Below, one piece after another: positions 54,021 to 62,847 of a stretch of DNA of 64,000 nt. The notes beneath the pieces are model-generated. The model did not search any database, had not been told where the DNA came from, and saw only the letters and a list, made by a program, of their open reading frames with translations. Origin of the DNA: VRUE01 sp963714155 (GTDB lineage: Bacteria > Actinomycetota > Thermoleophilia > Solirubrobacterales > 70-9); contig OY970236.1 of the NCBI GenBank assembly GCA_963714155.1, positions 2,542,001-2,606,000 of the forward strand. The letters are read 5' to 3'. Numbering within the stretch: position 1 is the first letter of the stretch; each line of letters starts with the position of its first letter. Made by a program: the position numbers and the translations under genes.

Positions 54021-55058
54021 TCAAAAGAGCTGGTTCTCGCCGGCGAAGATCTCGGAGACCGAGTCGTCGGTGAAGATGCGGCGGATCGAGTCGGCGAAGG
54101 TGCCGGCGGTCGAGAGCACTTTGATGTTGTCGGGAGCGCCGGGGCGCAGCGGGATCGTGTCGGAGACGACGATCTTCTCGATGCCCGAGTTCTCGTAGGC
54201 GAGCCGCTCGTAGGCAGGGCCGGAGAAGACGCCGTGGGTGGCGCAGGAGATCACCCGCGCCGCTCCCTCGTCGAGCACGGTCTGGGCGGCGGCGCAGAGC
54301 GTGCCGGCGGTGTCGATCATGTCGTCGACCAGGACCGCGGTCTTGCCCTTGACGTCACCAACCACGTAGCCAATCTCGGCCACCTGCTGGGCCGGGCGCT
54401 CCTTCTCCATCACCGCCCAGTGGGTGCCGATGCGACGGGCGAAGTTGCGCGCGGTCTTCACCCGTCCAGCATCCGGCGAAACGATCACCAGCTCCCCGGC
54501 GGGGTGCTGGTCGGCGAACCACTGGGTCAGCATCGGCATCGCCGTCATGTGGTCGACCGGGACGTGGAAGAAGCCCTGGACCTGACCGGCGTGGAGGTCC
54601 ATCGTCAGCACCCGGTCGACGCCGACGCCCTCTAGGCACTTGGCGACGATGCGGGCCGAGATCGGCTCGCGCGGCGCCGACTTCTTGTCCTGGCGGGCGT
54701 AGCCGTACCAGGGCATGACGGCGATGATGCGGTGGGCGGAGGCGCCCTGCGCCGCGTCGATCATCGTCAGCAGCTCGATCAGCGAGTCATTCGGCGTCAT
54801 CTCGGACTGCTCGTTGGCGCAGGTCGACTGCACGATGAAGACGTCGGCACCGCGGATCGACTCCTCGTAGCGGCAATAGACCTCGCCGTTGGCGAAGGTC
54901 TTCAGGGTGACCTGGCCGAGGTCGACGTCGAGCTTGCCGGCGACCTTGGCGGCCAGCTCCATCGAGCTGCGCCCGCCGAAGACCATCATCCGCTTCGAGT
55001 AGTCGTGGGTGATGGCGCTTGACGGCACCGACTCGGGTCGCTCCTCGATCGTGCTCAC
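54021..55058 (-). CDS. prs: Ribose-phosphate pyrophosphokinase
   Basis: 345 residues. KRMMVFGGRSSMELAAKVA opens the fold, VFIVQSTCANEQSEMTPNDSLIELL holds the ATP-side loop, DLHAGQVQGFFHVPVDH is the catalytic flag region, VVSPDAGRVKTARNFA the regulatory loop, and AVLVDDMIDTAGTLCAAAQ the PRPP-binding motif. It makes PRPP from ribose 5-phosphate and ATP. Its ATG overlaps the glmU stop by 4 bp; glmU-prs is a conserved actinobacterial pair. Confidence 0.97.
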   Translation of the reverse strand: MSTIEERPESVPSSAITHDYSKRMMVFGGRSSMELAAKVAGKLDVDLGQVTLKTFANGEVYCRYEESIRGADVFIVQSTCANEQSEMTPNDSLIELLTMIDAAQGASAHRIIAVMPWYGYARQDKKSAPREPISARIVAKCLEGVGVDRVLTMDLHAGQVQGFFHVPVDHMTAMPMLTQWFADQHPAGELVIVSPDAGRVKTARNFARRIGTHWAVMEKERPAQQVAEIGYVVGDVKGKTAVLVDDMIDTAGTLCAAAQTVLDEGAARVISCATHGVFSGPAYERLAYENSGIEKIVVSDTIPLRPGAPDNIKVLSTAGTFADSIRRIFTDDSVSEIFAGENQLF

Positions 55059-56449
55059 GGGGTCTGCTCCTCCTGCATCTTGGCGGCCTTGCGGGCGGCG
55101 TAGCCCTCGATATTGCGTTGCTCGTTCTCGCTGACGGCGAGCGCCCCCTCGGGCACGTCGCTCTTGATCACTGCTCCGGCGCCAGTGTAAGCACCGTCGC
55201 CGACTTCTACCGGTGCGATCAGCATCGTGTCAACGCCGATCCGCACCTTCTCGCCGATCGTAGTCCGGTTCTTGCGGAAACCGTCGTAGTTGGCGGTGAT
55301 CGTGCCGGCGCCGAGGTTGCTGCCGGCACCTACGTCGGCGTCGCCGACGTAGGCCAGGTGCGGCACCTTGGCGCCCTCGCCGATGCGCGAGTTCTTGATC
55401 TCGACGAAGGTGCCGGCCTTGGCACCCGGGCCCAACTCAGCTCCCGGCCTCAGGTAGGCGAACGGACCGACATTGGCGTTGTCGGCGACGATGCAATCGA
55501 CCAGGTAGGAGTGCGGCACCGAGACGTTGGCGCCAAGCTCGGCGTCGATCAGGGTGGTGAGCGGACCGACCGTGGTGCCGGCTCCTACCTTTGTCGCACC
55601 ACGCAGGCTTACGCCGGGCTCGATTCGCGCGTCGGGCTCGATCTCAACCTCGGCGTCGACCCAGGTTGAGCCGGGGTCGACGACGGTGACCCCAGACAGC
55701 ATGTGGGCCTCGAGAAGGCGCTGGCGGGCGACGACCTCGACCGCGGCGAGATCGGCACGGTTGTTGACACCCATCGTCACCCCGAGATCCTCGGAGAGGT
55801 GGGCAGCAACCTTTTGGCCGGCGTCGCGTAGGGCCGGAATGACATCGGGCAAGTAGTACTCGCCCTGGGCGTTGTCGTTGGAGAGCCGCTCGAGCGCCTC
55901 GACGAGTGGGCTCGCCTGGAAGACGTAGGTGCCGGCATTGATCTCACGGATCGCCAACTGCTCGGCGCTGGCGTCACCCTCGGCCTTGGCCTCAACCACC
56001 CGCTCGACCTCGCCCTCATGAGTGCGAACCACGCGGCCGTAGGAACCCGGCTCGTCGAGCTCGATCGTCAGCATCGTCGCCGCAGCCCCTTCCCTCTCGT
56101 GAGCGTCGAGGAGGCCGGCGATGTTCTCAGCGGTGATCAGCGGGTGGTCGCCGGAGAGCACGAGGACCGTCTCCGCATCTTCGATCAGCGGCCGCGCAGC
56201 CCGTACCGCTCCGCCGGTGCCATCTGCCTCCGGCTGAACGACGGTCTCTACGTCATCCGGCAGGCCGGCAGAGAGATCCAGACTCGGCGAGACGACCGCG
56301 GCAACCTTGCCTGCCCCTGCCTCCCGTGCGGCCACGATCGGCCACGCGACCATCTCCCGCCCACAGACGGGATGCAGCACCTTCGGCAGCCCGGAACGCA
56401 TCCGCGTCCCTTGGCCGGCCGCCATAACCAGCACGAGTGGCGAACTCAC
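55055..56449 (-). CDS. glmU: Bifunctional N-acetylglucosamine-1-phosphate uridyltransferase / glucosamine-1-phosphate acetyltransferase
   Basis: 464 residues. The uridyltransferase domain (about 1-230) has LVLVMAAGQGTRMRSGLPKV and LVLSGDHPLI. The left-handed beta-helix acetyltransferase domain (about 250-450) has hexapeptides with VEIKNSRIGEGAKVPHLAYVGD and the acetyl-CoA region NYDGFRKNRTTIGEKVRIG. It makes UDP-GlcNAc for peptidoglycan. GTG start. A large inverted repeat lies 20 bp upstream. Confidence 0.97.
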   Translation of the reverse strand: MSSPLVLVMAAGQGTRMRSGLPKVLHPVCGREMVAWPIVAAREAGAGKVAAVVSPSLDLSAGLPDDVETVVQPEADGTGGAVRAARPLIEDAETVLVLSGDHPLITAENIAGLLDAHEREGAAATMLTIELDEPGSYGRVVRTHEGEVERVVEAKAEGDASAEQLAIREINAGTYVFQASPLVEALERLSNDNAQGEYYLPDVIPALRDAGQKVAAHLSEDLGVTMGVNNRADLAAVEVVARQRLLEAHMLSGVTVVDPGSTWVDAEVEIEPDARIEPGVSLRGATKVGAGTTVGPLTTLIDAELGANVSVPHSYLVDCIVADNANVGPFAYLRPGAELGPGAKAGTFVEIKNSRIGEGAKVPHLAYVGDADVGAGSNLGAGTITANYDGFRKNRTTIGEKVRIGVDTMLIAPVEVGDGAYTGAGAVIKSDVPEGALAVSENEQRNIEGYAARKAAKMQEEQTP

Positions 56450-56469
56450 CCCAAGATCGTAGTCGCGAA

Positions 56470-56571
56470 GGGCCCCATATGCCCCTCCCGCAGAGGCTCT
56501 GCAACCACTGGCCGAATCTGCCCCGACGATCTGCTGCGCAACGGTCTCTGCGGGAGGGGCATATGGGGCCC
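56470..56571. repeat. 26-bp perfect inverted repeat upstream of glmU
   Basis: Arms at 56470-56495 and 56546-56571 are perfectly complementary over 26 bp (GGGCCCCATATGCCCC continuing to CGCAGAG), with a 50-nt loop. The pair lies between the DUF308-like gene (stop at 56580) and glmU (GTG at 56449), both on the minus strand. It could be a terminator, a leader structure controlling glmU, or a MITE-like element. Confidence 0.65.
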
Positions 56572-56579
56572 CACCCGGC

Positions 56580-57152
56580 TCACGCTCTGCGGGCCAGATC
56601 CTTGCCCACCAGAGCCACCGAAGTAAGCGTCCAGCCAGCGAAGATCAGGTCAATCCCGACCAGAAGACCGATCGCCCAGTCCGCGCTGCTCGGGAACTTG
56701 GCGAGAACGAGGATGCCGATCAGCAGACCGGCGACACCACTGAGCCCGACCAGCCCGGCCCCTTCCTGACCGCGGCCGGCGAAGGCCACCGCAATCCGGG
56801 TCAGCCCCATGAAGAGGAAGTAGATGCCGAGCACCAGGGTCAGGGTGAGGGTGCCGTTGTGCGGTTCGACGATCAGCCAGAGGCCGACAATCACCGTCAG
56901 CAGGGCCCAGATCAAACGCAGGATCACGCTGCCGATCGAGTGCGCCATGAAGGCGCCGGCGACTAGGAACGCGCCGGCGATGACGAGGATCCAGCCGATG
57001 AAGATCGCCGTCCCGACCGAGGCAACCGCCGGCACGAGGATCGCGATGCAGCCGATCACAATCGCAAGCACCCCGACCGTCATCAGCGCCTTCCAGCTGC
57101 GCTGCAGTCCCGCGCGGATCTCTGGATCCATGGCTGGGGTTCCCATCTCCAT
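56580..57152 (-). CDS. HdeD/DUF308-family membrane protein
   Basis: 190 residues with six membrane helices in three repeats, typical of HdeD-like/DUF308 proteins (VLAIVIGCIAILVPAVASVGTAIFIGWILVIAG; then VIVGLWLIVEPHNGTLTLTLVLGIYFLFMGL). HdeD is tied to acid resistance in E. coli; the role here is unknown. ATG at 57152 starts a short cytoplasmic tail before the first helix; a longer frame crosses the neighbouring tRNA region. Confidence 0.85.
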   Translation of the reverse strand: MEMGTPAMDPEIRAGLQRSWKALMTVGVLAIVIGCIAILVPAVASVGTAIFIGWILVIAGAFLVAGAFMAHSIGSVILRLIWALLTVIVGLWLIVEPHNGTLTLTLVLGIYFLFMGLTRIAVAFAGRGQEGAGLVGLSGVAGLLIGILVLAKFPSSADWAIGLLVGIDLIFAGWTLTSVALVGKDLARRA

Positions 57153-57219
57153 GTTGCGGACCCTAGGCCGCCATCCGGACGCAATCATCCACTGTCGGCC
57201 GCTAGGCTCGGAAACCCAC

Positions 57220-57292
57220 TCCGGGGTGGTGTAATCGGCCAGCACGCTTGGTTTTGGTCCAAGAAGAGAGGGTTCGAGTCCTTCCCCCGGAA
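57220..57292 (+). tRNA. tRNA-Gln (TTG)
   Basis: 73-nt cloverleaf without encoded CCA. Acceptor TCCGGGG/CCCCGGA plus A73, D arm GTGTAATCGGCCAGCAC, anticodon stem-loop CTTGG-TTTTGGT-CCAAG giving anticodon TTG, T arm GAGGG-TTCGAGT-CCTTC. The 3' end is 7 bp from the stop of the convergent pucR-like gene. Confidence 0.93.
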
Positions 57293-57299
57293 CTGCGCG

Positions 57300-58508
57300 C
57301 TACTCCTCGCTGCCGCGCGGCACCTTGCCCGCTTCCGCGCCCGGCTCCATCGCCGGGCCACGGGGCGAGGCGATGCCGAGAACGCGCATCGTTTTGAGCC
57401 CGAGGCCGAGCTTCTCGCGCCCCTCGGTGGCAGAGACGTCGTGGCCGCAGAGCTCTTTGACCCGCTCCAGGCGGTAGCGGATCGTGTGGCGGTGGGTGAA
57501 GAGCTGTTTGGCGGTGGCGGCGACGTTGCCGTCGTTGTCGAGGTAGGCCTCGACCGTGGTAACCAACTCGGTCTCGTACTGCTCGTCGTAGGCGGCCAGC
57601 GGCGCGATCGTCTCGGCGTAGAAGCGCTCCAGCTCCCGCGGGTCCTCGCTCATCGCCGGCAGCAGTAGGCGGTAGGAGCCGGTGTCCTCGAAGGCGAGCA
57701 CGGGGCGCCCCTCGGCTTCGCCGACGTTGACCGCTAGTCGCGCCTCGTTGCCGGCGCGGTAGAGGTCGACCGGGTCGGCGGCGTGGCGGCTGCGGCCGAT
57801 AGTCAGGTTGAAGCCGGAGAGGCTGTCTTCCAGCTCCCGCGCCAGGCCGGCGGCGGCGCGCTCGATACGGGCGTCATCCTCGGCCGGCACGATCACGGCG
57901 ATCTCGGCCGCCTCTTCGCCGTCCGAGCTGGCCAGCGAGCCCGGAGCAAGCGAGCGCAGGGCGCGCTGGGTCAGCGTCAGCACGCGCGCCCGCCACTCGC
58001 CGGTCTGGGCGGCACGGGGCGCGGCGTGCAGGATCAGCACCCCCGCACCCGACTCGAGCTTGGCGCCAAGCTCGGCGGCGCGGGCCAGGATGTCGCCGCG
58101 ATCGGTCACCTCGCGGGCCAGCAGCGCGGCGACGAAGGCTCCCGCCACCTCCTCGCTCTCCCACTCCGGAGAGCGCGAGCGCTCCAGCTCCAGCGCCAGC
58201 AGCGTCGTCACCATGCGGGCGATCATCGGATCGGGCGGCGCCGAGCCGCGATAGCGCAGCTCGCCGACGGCGGAATCCGCCACCCGCAGCTCCACCCGCG
58301 TCACCTCCTCACCACCAGCAAGCAGCTTCCGCTCCTGATCGGGTGAGGCGCCGGCAACGGCCAGCACGGCGCTGGAGCGGTCGATCAGGGCGACGCTGGC
58401 GTCGAGGACTTTCGCCGCCGCACGGGCAACCGCGGGCAAACCGGCGCCCGATTCGACCGCCTCGGCGAGCGCATCGAGAGTCCCTTCCTCTTTAGAAATA
58501 GCCGTCAT
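57300..58508 (-). CDS. PucR-family transcriptional regulator
   Basis: 402 residues. A GAF-like N-terminal sensor (about 1-110), a central GGDEF-like degenerate domain (about 175-290) and the C-terminal PucR helix-turn-helix (about 320-385) with LDNDGNVAATAKQLFTHRHTIRYRLERVKEL. Such proteins respond to purine, proline or sugar signals; the ligand here is unknown. No clear target operon is adjacent. Confidence 0.9.
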   Translation of the reverse strand: MTAISKEEGTLDALAEAVESGAGLPAVARAAAKVLDASVALIDRSSAVLAVAGASPDQERKLLAGGEEVTRVELRVADSAVGELRYRGSAPPDPMIARMVTTLLALELERSRSPEWESEEVAGAFVAALLAREVTDRGDILARAAELGAKLESGAGVLILHAAPRAAQTGEWRARVLTLTQRALRSLAPGSLASSDGEEAAEIAVIVPAEDDARIERAAAGLARELEDSLSGFNLTIGRSRHAADPVDLYRAGNEARLAVNVGEAEGRPVLAFEDTGSYRLLLPAMSEDPRELERFYAETIAPLAAYDEQYETELVTTVEAYLDNDGNVAATAKQLFTHRHTIRYRLERVKELCGHDVSATEGREKLGLGLKTMRVLGIASPRGPAMEPGAEAGKVPRGSEE

Positions 58509-58577
58509 TCCCGGCCATTATCAGCAGAGAATGGCAGCCAACCAAACTGGCATTACTGACTAAATGGGCGTTTACGG

Positions 58578-58844
58578 TCAGTTGCCGTTCAGCAGGTTGG
58601 CGATGTCGTTGTAGTAGTAGACGACCGCCAAGCCGATCACGACGCCGACCAGAACCAGGGCGGCGAGGACGAAGACTGAGAGCACTCCGGCGGCCGCCTT
58701 CTCCCAGACGCGGCCATAGGAGCTGAGCGCTGGCACCAGGATCAAGCTGACGAACGCGGCCAGGGTTATCAGCCCGGCAGCGGCGAACAGCAGGTACTCA
58801 TTCTCGATCTTCTCCAGCGCCAGCGGCAAGGACACCGCGCCCAT
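58578..58844 (-). CDS. Small two-to-three-helix membrane protein
   Basis: 88 residues with membrane helices LLFAAAGLITLAAFVSLILVPAL and VLSVFVLAALVLVGVVIGLAVVYYY. No recognised family. It begins 47 bp inside the 3' end of the DedA/PAP2 gene in another frame, and is the last gene of the tatD-ispE run. The long overlap makes the exact start uncertain (GTG 3 codons later is also possible). Confidence 0.65.
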   Translation of the reverse strand: MGAVSLPLALEKIENEYLLFAAAGLITLAAFVSLILVPALSSYGRVWEKAAAGVLSVFVLAALVLVGVVIGLAVVYYYNDIANLLNGN

Positions 58845-60318
58845 TCTGCCGCACCGTCGTGATGGTTAGCGCCACGGCCGCGCAAATTGAGAAGGAAGCG
58901 ACGCCGAGTGCCCAGCCGGCACTGACGTCGCTGAGGTAATGGACGTTGAGGTAGACACGCGAGAGGCCGACCAGGGCGGTGAGCGCGATTCCGGCGACGA
59001 CGACCGCGGCGCCGCGCGCCATGCCGGGCCGCAGGCGCATCACGATCGTCACCGCGAGCCAGACGTAGAAGGTCGAGTAGGCGGCGTGGGCACTGGGGAA
59101 GGAGGAGCCCGAGACGTCGATCAGGCCGCCGCCGGGCCGGGGCCGGTCGACCGCGTCCTTGATCTCATGCACGCCGACGAAGATCAGCACCACGCCACTG
59201 AGCAGCACACCGAACTCGGCCCAGCGCCGGCGAGCAATCAGCAGCACCGCGGCAGCAAAGGCGAGCAGCCCGGTTAGCGCCGAGGCGCCGAGGCGGGTAA
59301 CTGCCTTGGCGAGATCGGTGAGCCAACCGGCCTGCAGCTTTTCGGCGATTTCGATCGCGGTCGTGTCGCCGGGTGTCGGGCCCGGGTCGCCGTTGACGAT
59401 CACCGTGTAGGCGACGAGGACGAAGCTGGCGACGGCGAAGATCGCCATCAGCGAGGTGAACTCGAGGCCGAAGGTGCCGCCCGGCGTGACCCGCTCCCAG
59501 AGGAACTGCAACTGGGGACGGAAGCGGCGAGTCAGCACTACGAGCCAGCGGGTCGCGGCTCTCCCCTCCATCCAGGCCACCGCGCGCCGCCGGTTCTCCT
59601 CGACCCGGAAGTGACGGACCAGGGTGACGACGACGACCACGACCACGATCGTCGTCGCCAGCACGAAGGCACCGCGGCCGGCGTACTCGGCGGCGCTCTC
59701 GATGCTGCGCGAGAAGAAGTAGCCGACGAGGATGTGGGCGCTGGCCCAGAGCCCGGTGCCGAGGACGCTGTAGGGGACGAAGGCGCGGTAGCGCATGCCC
59801 GAGCTGCCGGCGATGAAGGGCGCGAAGGCGCGCACCAGGCTGATGAAGCGGCCGACGAAGATCGTCTTGCCACCGTGGCGTGAGAAGTAGTCCTCGACCT
59901 TTTCGAAGCGCTCGTGGCCGATCCCGACTCGCGGCCCGTGCTTGATCACGAACTCGCGGCCGAGCCGGCGGCCGATGAAGAAGCTGGTCGTGTCGCCCGC
60001 CCAGGCGGCGAACCAGGCGATCGCGATCAGCAGGTAGATGTCGATCGCGCCCTGGCCGGCGACGGCGCCGCCGAGCAGCATCACGGTCTCGCCGGGGACG
60101 ACGAGGCCGACGAAGGCCCCGGTCTCGGCGAAGGCGAAGACGCCGACGAGCAGGTAGGTCCAGGCGCCGAGCGTGTTGGAGACGTCTTCCAGCAGTCCCT
60201 GCAGGTCGAGGTGGCCGAGCTGGCGGCTGATCAGGTAGTAGCCGAGCGCGACCGCAGCGGCGCCGATCGCGATCAGCAGGCGTTTGCGGTTGCTGCCGCC
60301 CTCACCGGGAAGTTTCAT
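58798..60318 (-). CDS. DedA-family / PAP2 phosphatase fusion membrane protein
   Basis: 506 residues. The N-terminal DedA/SNARE-associated domain (about 30-215) has FVGLVVPGETVMLLGGAVAG, GDTTSFFIGRRLGREF and FVGRFISLVRAFAPFIAGSSGM. The C-terminal PAP2 domain (about 290-480) has the three phosphatase motifs KDAVDRPRP, FPSAHAAYS and SRVYLNVHYLSDV. Lipid-phosphate phosphatase joined to a DedA (undecaprenyl-phosphate flippase-like) domain suggests recycling of undecaprenyl pyrophosphate (inference). Its ATG overlaps the ispE stop by 4 bp. Confidence 0.92.
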   Translation of the reverse strand: MKLPGEGGSNRKRLLIAIGAAAVALGYYLISRQLGHLDLQGLLEDVSNTLGAWTYLLVGVFAFAETGAFVGLVVPGETVMLLGGAVAGQGAIDIYLLIAIAWFAAWAGDTTSFFIGRRLGREFVIKHGPRVGIGHERFEKVEDYFSRHGGKTIFVGRFISLVRAFAPFIAGSSGMRYRAFVPYSVLGTGLWASAHILVGYFFSRSIESAAEYAGRGAFVLATTIVVVVVVVTLVRHFRVEENRRRAVAWMEGRAATRWLVVLTRRFRPQLQFLWERVTPGGTFGLEFTSLMAIFAVASFVLVAYTVIVNGDPGPTPGDTTAIEIAEKLQAGWLTDLAKAVTRLGASALTGLLAFAAAVLLIARRRWAEFGVLLSGVVLIFVGVHEIKDAVDRPRPGGGLIDVSGSSFPSAHAAYSTFYVWLAVTIVMRLRPGMARGAAVVVAGIALTALVGLSRVYLNVHYLSDVSAGWALGVASFSICAAVALTITTVRQNGRGVLAAGAGEDRE

Positions 60319-61205
60319 GCCCCGCCCCCTGGTTTCGCACTCGGCGCATGGCCGGCCTCGCAGACGATCGCGTCGTCGCGGTTGAGCGCGTCCGCAGCCT
60401 CGTGCGCCATCGCGAGGGTGTCGAAGAGCCCGAAGGCAGTCGGGCCGGAGCCGGTCAGCAGGACGTGCGGTGCGCCGGCATCGCGCAGGGCGTCGAGGGC
60501 GGCGCCGATATCGGGCCGCAACGAGCGGGCCGCCGGCTCGAGATCGTTGACCAGCAGCTCAGGGTAGGCGAGCGGCGAGGCACCCGCACCGGCAACCGCG
60601 CGCAGGGACCGCGCCAGCCCCTCGAGCTCCTCGTCGCCGCGGCCGAGACCGAGACGGTCTGCCTCGGCGAATACCTCGGCGGTGCTGAGCCCGCCACCGC
60701 CGGGCAGCAAAACCACCGCGTGCGGCTTCGGCTCCGGCAACCGTTCGATCCTCTCCCCCGCACCGCGCACCAGAGCCAAAGCCGGCGTCAGCTGAGAGGG
60801 CACGTCGGCACCGAGCGCGGCCGCAATCTGCTCCAGGTCGGCGACCTCTCCGGCGGCAAGACGCAGGACCGCGGCAGCATCGGCGCTGCCGCCGCCGAGC
60901 CCGGCCGCGACCGGAATGCGCTTCGCGATTTCAACCCGCAGCGGTGGATGCTGCCAGCCCCGCTCGCGCAGGGCGGCGAGCGCCCGCGCGACCAGATTCT
61001 CTCCCTCGACCTCCGCGCAGACGACTTCGTCCAGCTCCGCGCCCATCCGACTTTGACCCCCCCCTGGTGTGGTCAATGTCGGAAGCGTGATCAGATCGGC
61101 GAGCGCCAGTGGCTCGAACAGCGAGCAGAGCTCGTGCAGGCCGTCGTCGCGGCGAGCGCCGAGATAGAGGCAGAGGTTGAGCTTGGCGGGGGCGTGGATC
61201 TGCAT
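60315..61205 (-). CDS. ispE: 4-diphosphocytidyl-2-C-methyl-D-erythritol kinase
   Basis: 296-residue GHMP kinase. N-terminal APAKLNLCLYLGARRDDGLHEL, ATP-binding PVAAGLGGGSADAAAVLR (about 102-119) and C-terminal VLLTGSGPTAFGLF. It phosphorylates CDP-methylerythritol in the MEP isoprenoid pathway. ATG at 61205 marks the family start; a longer frame upstream is antisense to rsmA sequence. A proline/glycine insert TPGGGQSRMGAELDE is unusual. It is 19 bp after rsmA. Confidence 0.95.
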   Translation of the reverse strand: MQIHAPAKLNLCLYLGARRDDGLHELCSLFEPLALADLITLPTLTTPGGGQSRMGAELDEVVCAEVEGENLVARALAALRERGWQHPPLRVEIAKRIPVAAGLGGGSADAAAVLRLAAGEVADLEQIAAALGADVPSQLTPALALVRGAGERIERLPEPKPHAVVLLPGGGGLSTAEVFAEADRLGLGRGDEELEGLARSLRAVAGAGASPLAYPELLVNDLEPAARSLRPDIGAALDALRDAGAPHVLLTGSGPTAFGLFDTLAMAHEAADALNRDDAIVCEAGHAPSAKPGGGA

Positions 61206-61224
61206 CGGGATTGCGATCGGCGAC

Positions 61225-61989
61225 TCAGGTGCTGGAGCGCAGCTTCGCCGATAGGGCGGCGAAATCGTCGGGCGAGAGCGCCTCGGCACGGGCGTCGGCG
61301 GGGAGGCCGAGCTCCTCCAACGCAGCCCGGGCACGCGCGAGTTCCCCCGGCTGCCCGTGCTCCAGGGAGCGGGCCAGGGACTTGCGACGGTGGGCGAAGG
61401 CAGCGCGGACCAGCGCGCGGGTCACGGGGTCCGCACCGGCGCCGATGCGGCGCAGGCCGAGGATCGCCGAGTCGACCCGCGGCCGCGGGCGAAAGACAGC
61501 GGGGTCGACCTTGCGCACGAGGCGCACCTCGCAGGCGAGCTGGGTGAGCACGCTGGGTGAGCCGTAGGTGCGGCTGCCGGGCGCGGCGCGCAGCCGGTCG
61601 GCGATCTCGCGCTGCACCATCACGGTCCAGGAGCGCAGCGAGGGCAGCTGCTCGATCGTACGCAGGATCACCGGCGTCGCCACCGCATAGGGAAGGTTCG
61701 AGACGACAACGGTCGGCAGCGGCCGCAGGGCGGCAAAGTCGATCTGCATCGCGTCCGCCCAGTGCAGGCTCACGTTCGGCCGCGAGGCCAAGGGGGCCAG
61801 GGCTTCCTCGAGCCGCCGGTCGAGCTCGACCGAGTGCAGGTGAGCGGCGACCGCGGCAAGGCGTTCACTCAACACCCCTTCGCCGGCGCCGACCTCGAGC
61901 ACGACGTCGTCCTCCCGCAGCTCCGCGTCGCGGACGATCGCGTCGAGCAGGTTGGGGTCGGACAGGAAGTTCTGCCCGAGCCTGACCAC
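61225..61989 (-). CDS. rsmA: 16S rRNA (adenine1518/1519-N6)-dimethyltransferase
   Basis: 254 residues. LGQNFLSDPNLLDAIV opens the enzyme, motif I is VLEVGAGEGVLSERLA (29-44), the motif IV NLPY is VVSNLPYAVATPVI, and the C-terminal domain starts VDPAVFRPRPRVDSAIL. It dimethylates two adenines in 16S rRNA helix 45 (KsgA). GTG start, 3 bp after the tatD stop. Confidence 0.96.
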   Translation of the reverse strand: MVRLGQNFLSDPNLLDAIVRDAELREDDVVLEVGAGEGVLSERLAAVAAHLHSVELDRRLEEALAPLASRPNVSLHWADAMQIDFAALRPLPTVVVSNLPYAVATPVILRTIEQLPSLRSWTVMVQREIADRLRAAPGSRTYGSPSVLTQLACEVRLVRKVDPAVFRPRPRVDSAILGLRRIGAGADPVTRALVRAAFAHRRKSLARSLEHGQPGELARARAALEELGLPADARAEALSPDDFAALSAKLRSST

Positions 61990-61992
61990 GAG

Positions 61993-62763
61993 CTACCAGC
62001 CAAACAGGGTGCGGGCGTTGGCCTCGACCGTCTGCTCGAGCTCGCCGTAGGAAACGCCGCGAACCTCGGCGACGACCTCGGCGGTGGAGACGACGTAGGC
62101 GGGCTCATTCGGCTTGCCGCGCATCGGTTGGGGCGCAAGGTAGGGCGCGTCGGTCTCAACCAGGACGAGCTCGTCGGGCAGCTTGGCGGCGGCCTCGCGC
62201 AGCTCGCCGGCGCTGGGGAAGGTGACGATCCCCGAGAAGGAGCAGTACCAACCGCGCTCGATCGCATCCTCCACCCGCCAGGGAGCGAGGAAGCAGTGCA
62301 GGATCACGGCGACGCCGTCGCCGCGGCGGTCGAGGATCTCGAAGACGTCATCGACGGCGCCAGTCTCGCCCTCGGGGTCGCGGGCGTGGATCACCACCGG
62401 CAGGCGGCGCTCACGGGCGATCTCGATCTGCGCTTCGAAGGCCCGGTGCTGGTCCTCGCGGCTTGCCGACTCGCGGTAGTAGTCGATCCCGGTCTCGCCG
62501 ATCGCCCGCACCTTCTCGTTCTCGGCGGCCAGTCGCGCGATCTGCTCGGCCCGGCCGTCATCGAACCCGGCCGCCTCGGTCGGATGGCAGCCGACCGCGG
62601 CGAAGACGCCGTCGCAGCGCTCGCTGGCGGCGACCACGGTGAGGTTCGTCTCGGCGTCGAGCCCGACGTTGAGCATCCGCTCCACCCCCGCCTCACGCGC
62701 CGCCGCCACCAGCTCGCCCTCGGGGCGCTCGCAGAGAAAGAGGTGGGTGTGGGAATCGATCAC
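61993..62763 (-). CDS. tatD: TatD-family metal-dependent hydrolase
   Basis: 256-residue TIM-barrel. IDSHTHLFL binds metals at the N-terminus, AVGCHPTEA, IGETGIDYYRE, VVIHARDP and ILHCF follow, and VETDAPYLAPQPMRGKPNEP closes. TatD proteins are 3'-5' DNA exonucleases or D-aminoacyl-tRNA-deacylase-like. First gene of the tatD-rsmA-ispE-DedA/PAP2 operon. Confidence 0.94.
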   Translation of the reverse strand: MIDSHTHLFLCERPEGELVAAAREAGVERMLNVGLDAETNLTVVAASERCDGVFAAVGCHPTEAAGFDDGRAEQIARLAAENEKVRAIGETGIDYYRESASREDQHRAFEAQIEIARERRLPVVIHARDPEGETGAVDDVFEILDRRGDGVAVILHCFLAPWRVEDAIERGWYCSFSGIVTFPSAGELREAAAKLPDELVLVETDAPYLAPQPMRGKPNEPAYVVSTAEVVAEVRGVSYGELEQTVEANARTLFGW

Positions 62764-62793
62764 GTCCCGAGCTTATCCGTGACCCGGCAAGGC

Positions 62794-62831
62794 AAAACGG
62801 CCCGCGCACCACGGGGCGCGCGGGCCGTTTT
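62794..62831. terminator. Strong bidirectional terminator
   Basis: AAAACGGCCCGCGC (62794-62807) pairs perfectly with GCGCGGGCCGTTTT (62818-62831), loop 10 nt. It lies 16 bp past the stop of the secreted protein gene on the minus strand and 30 bp before the tatD start. A and T runs at the two feet make it work in either direction. Confidence 0.85.
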
Positions 62832-62847
62832 GAGAGGGGGAGCCGAT

